A stretch of 36,454 bases of DNA from Bacillota bacterium. Lineage in GTDB: Bacteria; Bacillota; Bacilli; Alicyclobacillales; SLC66. The notes beneath the pieces are model-generated. The model saw nothing but the letters and a program-made list of their open reading frames with translations. It had not been told where the DNA came from and did no database searches. Each line of letters opens with the position of its first letter. The stretch's first letter is position 1. The stretch spans positions 1 to 36,454 of the forward strand of contig JAKACY010000003.1 of NCBI GenBank assembly GCA_021821025.1, written 5' to 3'. The position numbers were made by a program, and so were the translations under genes. This document shows, one piece after another, positions 29,983 to 36,454 of the stretch.

Positions 29983-30951
29983 ATGACACAGAGTACACTG
30001 CTAACTTACGATCCATATGCGCACCCCGAAGTCTTAAAGCCGATGCTCCCCGTAAAAGCAGACAAGATTCCGCGTGAGGATCGTTTTGCATATGAGGTAA
30101 AATGGGACGGTATTCGCGCATTTTGCATCATCGAGCCAGAAAAGCAGGTTCGGCTGATCAGCCGCAATGGGAAGAGCTTGCTGCCATCCTACCCTGAACT
30201 GTCCAGTTTGCACCAGCACATTGCGACGAGGTGCATTCTAGACGGAGAAATCGTCGCATTCGGCGATGATGGGTTGCCCGATTTTGGCCAAGTGCTTCGC
30301 CGTGAGCGGCAGACCGAGTCATCGCGCGCTGCGGGCCTCGGGCGCAAAGCCATCTCTTATATCGCATTTGACATCGTTTCATTAGATGGATCTTGGTTGG
30401 CCGATGCAGTATGGGAGAGGCGGCGCGAAATCCTTCAGTCCCTGATGAAATCGAGTGTGGGCTTGTTGCAATTTAGCGCTACACATGATGATGGACAGGC
30501 CCTGTTTGATGCCACAAAGCGCATGGGCCTTGAAGGCATCATTGCAAAAGAGAAAGACGGCCTTTACCACTTCGGCGCGCGCCATGGAACGTGGCAAAAA
30601 CTGCGGCATGTGCAGCAAGTCGATGCGTTAGTGTTTGGCGTTGTGCTACACGATGGCAGGCCAAGGTCCTTTCTCTTGTCATTAAACAGTGATCCCACTG
30701 TTTATATTGGACGTGTCGGGTCAGGAATCCCGGATGAGTTGTTGAGTATCGCCTCGAGCATGACCATTGCTTTAAGTGAGAGTGGTAGTCATCAAGAAGA
30801 ACTGACATTGCCGCACACATTCCCACGTCCAGCGCGCGGGGAATCTTATCGCTACCTGTCCACGCCTTTTGCGATCATCGTCACGTTTTCAGAATGGACG
30901 GACGCGCTGACACTTCGCCACCCCGTGTTTCATAACCTCATTACGAGATGA
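29983..30951 (+). CDS. ligD: ATP-dependent DNA ligase (stand-alone LigD ligase module)
   Basis: EVKWDGIRA (adenylation motif I), LDGEIVAFGDDGLPDF, EGIIAKEKDGLYHFGARHGTWQKLR, EWTDALTLRHPVF. Confidence 0.93.
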   Translation: MTQSTLLTYDPYAHPEVLKPMLPVKADKIPREDRFAYEVKWDGIRAFCIIEPEKQVRLISRNGKSLLPSYPELSSLHQHIATRCILDGEIVAFGDDGLPDFGQVLRRERQTESSRAAGLGRKAISYIAFDIVSLDGSWLADAVWERRREILQSLMKSSVGLLQFSATHDDGQALFDATKRMGLEGIIAKEKDGLYHFGARHGTWQKLRHVQQVDALVFGVVLHDGRPRSFLLSLNSDPTVYIGRVGSGIPDELLSIASSMTIALSESGSHQEELTLPHTFPRPARGESYRYLSTPFAIIVTFSEWTDALTLRHPVFHNLITR

Positions 30952-30987
30952 TAGTCCTGCGCATATCACAAGGAGGCCGATCGAATC

Positions 30988-31863
30988 ATGAGCATCGCGC
31001 TGTGGCAGATAACGCATCCAGAAAAACTGTTGTGGCCTGAAGCGAACATCAGAAAGATCGACTATTTGCGCTACCTAGCAGACGTTTCAGATGTCATGCT
31101 GCCGCACCTGCGTGATCGCCCAGTGACGTTCATCCGCTATCCACACGGGGTGGATGGACCTTCCTTCTACCAAAAAAACGTGCCTGCGGGCACGCCTTTA
31201 TCGGTTCAGACCTATACTGATCACAGCCATCAAAAACCGATCGAATATGTGCTCATCAACGACGCCGATACATTGCTGTGGGCTGGCAATCAGGCCTGCA
31301 TCGAATTTCACATCTGGTTTTCCACGACCCGCGAACCAGAATATCCAACTCACCTGGCGTTTGACCTGGATCCCGTTTGGGGCGACTTTGAGCCTACCAG
31401 AGAGGTGGCGTTTTTAATTCGCGATACGTTACATGGGCTGGGCCTGCCAAGCTACCCGAAGACGTCTGGCAAAGAAGGCCTGCAAATCTATATACCAATC
31501 ACACCCCGACACCATTATAACGAGACGCGCAAAGTCATGCAGTTCATCGCTGAATACGTGATCAAGCTTAGGCCAGATTTGATCACGCTTGAAAGACTGG
31601 TCAAAGACCGACATGCGCCTGTGTACGTGGACTTCTTACAACACGCTCGCAACAAGACACTTCCCGCACCTTACAGCCCCCGCGGCACCAAACTCGGGAC
31701 TGTATCAGCGCCGCTTTCCTGGAATGAACTCGAAAAAGGCGCCGTCCCCAGTGACTACACGATTTCCAATATGAGCGCGCGTATCAAACAAAAAGGGGAT
31801 CTGCATGCAGACTTGCTTTCGCACGCAAATTCCCTCGACGATATCCTTCACTTTTTACATTAA
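30988..31863 (+). CDS. NHEJ primase-polymerase (stand-alone LigD polymerase module)
   Basis: LLWPEANIRKIDYLRYLADVSDVMLPHLRDRPVTFIRYPHGVDGPSFYQKN, AFDLDP, PKTSGKEGLQIYIPI. GGAGG upstream. Confidence 0.94.
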   Translation: MSIALWQITHPEKLLWPEANIRKIDYLRYLADVSDVMLPHLRDRPVTFIRYPHGVDGPSFYQKNVPAGTPLSVQTYTDHSHQKPIEYVLINDADTLLWAGNQACIEFHIWFSTTREPEYPTHLAFDLDPVWGDFEPTREVAFLIRDTLHGLGLPSYPKTSGKEGLQIYIPITPRHHYNETRKVMQFIAEYVIKLRPDLITLERLVKDRHAPVYVDFLQHARNKTLPAPYSPRGTKLGTVSAPLSWNELEKGAVPSDYTISNMSARIKQKGDLHADLLSHANSLDDILHFLH

Positions 31864-32421
31864 CGCAGACAGCCTTGTGCTGATAAAAAGATCCTCTGGT
31901 TTAGCATCGGCACCACCCGCAGCCTGATCACGCACGCCACCATCGGCAACCTCATTCTTGAGAGTCGCAGCGCTGGTATGTCGAATCATGGCGATCTCAT
32001 CACAGATCGGGAATTTTCGACAATGGATGCAGTCCTTCCAGATCTTTTGCCGCAACGTTCCTTTTTCGATCACATGAAACCCACAACGCGTAAAGAACGC
32101 TTCCTGATACGTCAAAGCCAAAACGCGCGGAATGCGAAGCAGTTCAGCCAGGTCGAAAAGTTCTGCCACAAGGGCTTTTCCGAGCCCCATCCCTTGCGCC
32201 GAACCCTCGATCGCCAAGGACCTGATCTCGGCAAGGTCATCCCCTAAAATATGCAGCGCGGCTACGCCGACCACTTTACCATCCAACTCAGCTACCCTAA
32301 AGTTCAACAATGTTTCGCAAATCGACTGAACCGCTCGCGGCAATAGCAACCCCTGTTGCGCATAGTTCGCAATCAATGCAGAGATGATTTCAACATCATC
32401 CATGGTCGCTTGGCGAATCAT
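31855..32421 (-). CDS. GNAT-family N-acetyltransferase, likely amino-acid (glutamate) N-acetyltransferase
   Basis: MIRQATMDDVEIISALIANYAQQGLLLPRAVQSICE, QGMGLGKALVAEL, KIWKDCIHCRKFPICDEIAM; directly downstream of argJ. GAGGTG 6 nt before the ATG at 32421. Confidence 0.82.
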   Translation of the reverse strand: MIRQATMDDVEIISALIANYAQQGLLLPRAVQSICETLLNFRVAELDGKVVGVAALHILGDDLAEIRSLAIEGSAQGMGLGKALVAELFDLAELLRIPRVLALTYQEAFFTRCGFHVIEKGTLRQKIWKDCIHCRKFPICDEIAMIRHTSAATLKNEVADGGVRDQAAGGADAKPEDLFISTRLSALM

Positions 32422-32442
32422 GATAAACACCTCGTTTTCGAC

Positions 32443-33645
32443 TCATGTTGTGTACTCCCCATTGATGCGCACGTAATCGTAGCTGAGGTCACACGTAAAA
32501 AAGCGAAGGTCGTGATCTCCTGCATGAAGGTCAACATCGATCACGATCTCTTTTTGCGCCATCACCCGCTCGGCCTCATTCGCATTCACATTCTCAAAAA
32601 CGCCGTCGCCAAATACTCGTAGTCCGCCGATGCTTACCGTCGTCTTGGCGAGATTGATGTTCACTCCCGCGCGGCCGATCGCTGAAATGATGCGACCAGG
32701 ATTAAAGTCTTCGCCGAAAAACGCGGTCTTCACAAGCGGCGATGTCGCGATAGTCGAAGCGATCTTATCTGCATCTGATTCACTCGCAGCGCCATTTACA
32801 TGAATCTCAATAAACTTCGTCGCACCTTCACCGTCGCGCACGATCATCTGTGCCAACTCTTCACACACGTCAGTCAAAGATTCACAGAATGCCTCGTAGC
32901 CTTCTCCATCCAGAGCCCCTTCAGACTTTCCTGTCGCAAGCAGGATGACGCTGTCGTTCGGACTCGTGTCTCCATCGACTGAGATCGCGTTAAACGACGT
33001 CTTCATCGCTCGCTGCAGCGCTTGTTGCAACGCCCCCGCTGACACCGTGAAGTCCGTGATAATCACGGACAGCATCGTCGCTAGGCGCGGATGAATCATA
33101 CCAGCACCCTTGGCGACTCCCGCGATCGTGCCATGTACCCCGGCGATCACAAGTTGCCGAATGGCCGTCTTCGGAAACGTATCCGTCGTCATCATCGCGC
33201 GCGCCGCTTCAATACCCGCCTGCGTATCTGGGGACAGGGCTGCCACGAGTGACGGGATATTCGACAAAAGGCGCTGCGCTCGTAGCGGTACGCCGATCAC
33301 GCCCGTGTGCAGCACGATCACTTCATCCGCTTGACATGAAAGCTTGTCTGAAACGGCCTCCGCCAGCATCTCAGTGTCCGCGCGACCTTCAACGCCTGTC
33401 CCCGCATTGGCGTTCCCACTTGTGATGAGGACGGCCTTCACCTTGCTGCCGCCGTGAAGCCTCTCCATGGCACTATCTACACACGCACTGCGAAACTGAT
33501 TGAGTGTAAATACACCTGCATAAGTAGCTGGTTCCCGCAAAGCAAAGAGCGCCGCATCTGGAATCTCATCACGCTTAATGCCAAGCCATGCACTGCTGCA
33601 CGAAACACCTGACACTTCAGTGATGCTACGATTTACGACTTCCAA
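32443..33645 (-). CDS. argJ: Bifunctional ornithine acetyltransferase / N-acetylglutamate synthase
   Basis: VLITSGNANAGTG, HTGVIGVPL, GMIHPRLATMLSVIITD, DGDTSPNDSVILLATG, C-terminal YDYVRINGEYTT. Confidence 0.96.
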   Translation of the reverse strand: MEVVNRSITEVSGVSCSSAWLGIKRDEIPDAALFALREPATYAGVFTLNQFRSACVDSAMERLHGGSKVKAVLITSGNANAGTGVEGRADTEMLAEAVSDKLSCQADEVIVLHTGVIGVPLRAQRLLSNIPSLVAALSPDTQAGIEAARAMMTTDTFPKTAIRQLVIAGVHGTIAGVAKGAGMIHPRLATMLSVIITDFTVSAGALQQALQRAMKTSFNAISVDGDTSPNDSVILLATGKSEGALDGEGYEAFCESLTDVCEELAQMIVRDGEGATKFIEIHVNGAASESDADKIASTIATSPLVKTAFFGEDFNPGRIISAIGRAGVNINLAKTTVSIGGLRVFGDGVFENVNANEAERVMAQKEIVIDVDLHAGDHDLRFFTCDLSYDYVRINGEYTT

Positions 33646-33680
33646 AAGACGCGCCCCCGCTCCGTTTATATGATGTAGTG

Positions 33681-33709
33681 ATTATACAACGCAACTAATA
33701 AATATTCAA
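33681..33709 (-). promoter_or_regulatory. Sigma-A promoter of argJ with overlapping ARG-box-like sequence
   Basis: - strand TTGAAT (33709-33704), N17, TATAAT (33686-33681); TGAAT-ATTT-ATTAG over the -35 resembles TGAAT-N4-ATTCA. Confidence 0.6.
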
Positions 33710-33788
33710 TGACTCCATCATTTATCCTCTCTGCCGAGAGATAGACCTCCGCGGTCCTCCCCGGCCCTGCGTGGTGCCAATGCTATTC

Positions 33789-35327
33789 TCATTCCCATTC
33801 GATCGTCGCCGGCGGCTTCGATGTGATATCGTAGACTACCCGATTGACGCCATGCACCTCGTTGCATATGCGCGTGGACATCCTTTGCAACACATCATAC
33901 GGAATCTGCGCAAAGTCTGCCGTCATACCATCCCTCGACGTGACCGCGCGGATTGCGAGCGTGGAAAAATAGGTGCGCTCATCGCCCATGACGCCTACGC
34001 TTTGCACATTCGTCAGCACCGCAAAATACTGCCAAATCTCCTGGTCCAAATGCGCTCGCATGACTTCTTCGCGTACGATTGCGTCTGCCTGCTGCAACAT
34101 CGTGACTTTTTCTTCTGTCACCTCGCCTATGATGCGAATCGCAAGCCCCGGCCCCGGAAACGGTTGCCGCCACACAAAATGATGCGGGAGACCAAGTTCG
34201 ATCCCGAGTGCCCTCGCCTCATCTTTAAACAGTGTGCGCAGTGGCTCGATAAGCTTAAATTTCATATCCTTCGGAAGGCCCCCGACATTGTGGTGAGACT
34301 TGATGGTGGCCGCTGTCTTAGTTCCACTTTCCACCACGTCCGTGTAAAGCGTACCTTGTCCCAAGAATGCGAAATCCCCTAGTTCACGCGCAGTTTCGTC
34401 AAAAACGCGAATAAATTCTTGCCCGATCCGCTTACGCTTCTCTTCGGGATCTGCGATGCCAGCTAAAAGGCCTAAGAACCGATCTTTCGCGTCGATGCGG
34501 CGAATATCCATGTGAAATACACCCTCAAACATAGACATCACCTGGTTTGCTTCATCCAGGCGCAGCAGACCATGGTCGACAAACACGCATGTCAATCTAT
34601 GACCAATCGCGCGGTGCAGAAGCACTGCGGTAACGGAAGAGTCAACGCCGCCAGACAGCGCCATCAGCACCCGTTTATCCCCTACTTGTTCGCGAATACT
34701 GGCAATGGCATCATCGATATAGGACTCCATACGCCAATTCGGCTCACATCCGCAGACTTCGAACAGAAAGTTTCGCAACATCTGATCGCCAAAATCCGTA
34801 TGCTGCACCTCCAGATGAAACTGCACGCCGAATAAGAGCTTGTCCGGTGCGCTCATCGCCGCAACAGGCGCGCTGTCTGTTTTTGCATCTACATGAAACC
34901 CCTGCGGCGCTTGGACCACGACATCACTGTGGCTCATCCACACGCGCTGCTCTTGCGGAGTGTTGGAAAAGAGGCCGTTTTGTCCCGTCACTTGAATGTT
35001 TGCAAGTCCATACTCCCGTGCGCCTGCGCGCTGTACCTGCGCATGAAAATCGCGCGCGATCAGCTGCATGCCATAGCAGATACCCAGAATGGGGATCCCG
35101 AGCTTATAGATAGCTGCATCCACCTGCGGTGCGTCTTCTCCATACACACTGCGTGGACCACCAGAAAAAACGATGCCTTTCACGCCCATCTTGCGAATCT
35201 CATCTGCCGATGTATCATGCGGCAGAAGTTCTGAAAACACATGCTGATCACGAATCCGACGAGCGATGAGTTGATTATATTGCCCACCAAAATCCAGCAC
35301 GACTACGCGATCTATTTGTCTCACCAT
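33789..35327 (-). CDS. guaA: GMP synthase (glutamine-hydrolysing)
   Basis: [51 protein letters not shown]-terminal [29 protein letters not shown]. Confidence 0.98.
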   Translation of the reverse strand: MVRQIDRVVVLDFGGQYNQLIARRIRDQHVFSELLPHDTSADEIRKMGVKGIVFSGGPRSVYGEDAPQVDAAIYKLGIPILGICYGMQLIARDFHAQVQRAGAREYGLANIQVTGQNGLFSNTPQEQRVWMSHSDVVVQAPQGFHVDAKTDSAPVAAMSAPDKLLFGVQFHLEVQHTDFGDQMLRNFLFEVCGCEPNWRMESYIDDAIASIREQVGDKRVLMALSGGVDSSVTAVLLHRAIGHRLTCVFVDHGLLRLDEANQVMSMFEGVFHMDIRRIDAKDRFLGLLAGIADPEEKRKRIGQEFIRVFDETARELGDFAFLGQGTLYTDVVESGTKTAATIKSHHNVGGLPKDMKFKLIEPLRTLFKDEARALGIELGLPHHFVWRQPFPGPGLAIRIIGEVTEEKVTMLQQADAIVREEVMRAHLDQEIWQYFAVLTNVQSVGVMGDERTYFSTLAIRAVTSRDGMTADFAQIPYDVLQRMSTRICNEVHGVNRVVYDITSKPPATIEWE

Positions 35328-35387
35328 TAAACCCCCAGTAACTACATATACAAACTGTCTGCATCAGATTCGAAACTCGATCTCGCC

Positions 35388-36454
35388 CTAAATAGGCAAT
35401 CCCTGATCAGAATGCCTATTTGCGCGCCGAACACCTTTTTCTCCACGCAAGGACTGAGCTAATCCTTTCAATATAACAGTTCCATCCGACAAGTACGACC
35501 TGTTTTCTTTTTGTCCATAACGCAAAGATTCATACCATGCGACAAATCGCCACAGATCATCCTGAACGGCAGCGTCATGAATATTCTCCGCACATTCCCG
35601 TAACGTTTTACCTTGTGGAAGTGCGCCAAATAAGTGTTCAAATTCACCAATCGAGCGTGCGGCCTGCTCCTCTATAGACGCCATGATTCGACGCGAAAGA
35701 ATGCGCCGTCCGGAGAATTTCATGGCCAATAGCTTAGCCACAAATATAGCGGCAATCCCCGCCAGCGTCAAAAGGGCTGCCAGAAAACCGCCAAAAGCTT
35801 GATGGAGCCATTTGGAGAAACCTGCAATACCAGGCAATCGCACTTGCACAAAAGATTTTACACGATTGTGGTGCTGCACGTGCACAGGTTTTATACTGTT
35901 GTCAGCATGCCCGGCGTACGCTGTACGCTGTCCCAGATTACCAGGCAACACAAACGAAGGCGTGGCTTCAACAGGCAACCACCCGTACCCAGCATACCAA
36001 ACTTCAGCCCATGAGTGGGCATCAATCCCACGCAGCACATACTCTTTCGTCGGACCATGATAGCTCGGGTCTGCTGGCACTGTAACAAAGCCCTTGACCC
36101 ATCTCGTCGGGATCCCCACAGCTCGCGCCAGAACCGCCAATGCACTGGAGAAATAGTCACAATACCCCCGGTGCGTCACAAACAAAAACTGGTCGACGAA
36201 ATCTTGACCTGGCTTTAAATATGGAATCCCCTGTGTTTGGTATCTCTCATGGGATTGTAGATAAGCAATAATTGCTTCAATTTTATTATAAGTACCGCTT
36301 AGACCCTTGGTAATGCTCCGTGCAAGTAGGATATCGCGATTCGGAAAATGATCAGGAAGTCTCAGATCAACGGGGAATGCATACGCCTGATTGGCATCAT
36401 GCACGGTTCCCAGCTGCGCGTCTGTCGGATTCGGTTGATGCGTGGTCAGACTGT
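35388..36454 (-). CDS. Transglutaminase-like domain protein, TgpA-type (5' end beyond window)
   Basis: GYCDYFSSALAVLARAVGIPTRWVKGFV, DAHSWAEVWYAGYGWLPVEATPSF, then a transmembrane segment; frame stays open to the window end. Confidence 0.85.
   Translation of the reverse strand, partial: SLTTHQPNPTDAQLGTVHDANQAYAFPVDLRLPDHFPNRDILLARSITKGLSGTYNKIEAIIAYLQSHERYQTQGIPYLKPGQDFVDQFLFVTHRGYCDYFSSALAVLARAVGIPTRWVKGFVTVPADPSYHGPTKEYVLRGIDAHSWAEVWYAGYGWLPVEATPSFVLPGNLGQRTAYAGHADNSIKPVHVQHHNRVKSFVQVRLPGIAGFSKWLHQAFGGFLAALLTLAGIAAIFVAKLLAMKFSGRRILSRRIMASIEEQAARSIGEFEHLFGALPQGKTLRECAENIHDAAVQDDLWRFVAWYESLRYGQKENRSYLSDGTVILKGLAQSLRGEKGVRRANRHSDQGLPI

Noticed and set aside
31480-31510. GLQIYIPI in the NHEJ polymerase where mycobacterial/Pseudomonas proteins have His (GLH/GMH)
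   Set aside because: Gln at this position is, to my recollection, found in Bacillus-type LigD polymerases; not clearly unusual without an alignment.
1-36454. CRISPR arrays, insertion sequences, prophage or tRNA genes
   Set aside because: No regularly spaced repeats, transposase/integrase motifs or tRNA-like sequences were recognised on reading; a tRNAscan/ISfinder run would be needed to be certain.

Overview
The window looks like a chromosomal segment of a spore-forming, Alicyclobacillaceae-like Firmicute (taxonomy is inferred). From left to right it contains: (i) the 3' end of narG plus narHJI, convergent with moaA-moaC-moaD, then a CDF metal transporter, ilvD and a Crp/Fnr regulator; (ii) a small hydrophilic-protein gene and a DMT (EamA) transporter; (iii) a complete purBCSQLFMNHD operon without purE/purK; (iv) a divergent nucleotide-sugar dehydrogenase, a family-4 glycosyltransferase, and a PHP-domain protein that reads as a PolX lacking its N-terminal domain and polymerase catalytic residues; (v) a Yip1-family protein and a shortened MFS protein; (vi) an NHEJ operon with Ku, ligase and polymerase on three separate polypeptides; (vii) a GNAT-type acetyltransferase plus argJ, then guaA and a transglutaminase-domain protein cut by the window end. 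No CRISPR array, tRNA/rRNA gene or insertion sequence was recognised. The most unusual observations are the polymerase-dead PolX/PHP protein, sigma-G-like promoters before ku and before the small protein, the split NHEJ operon, an FNR-type palindrome upstream of an FNR-like regulator with an incomplete cysteine set, an internal deletion in the MFS protein, and low-complexity insertions in PurD and the glycosyltransferase. All calls come from reading the sequence and recalled family motifs; no searches were run.
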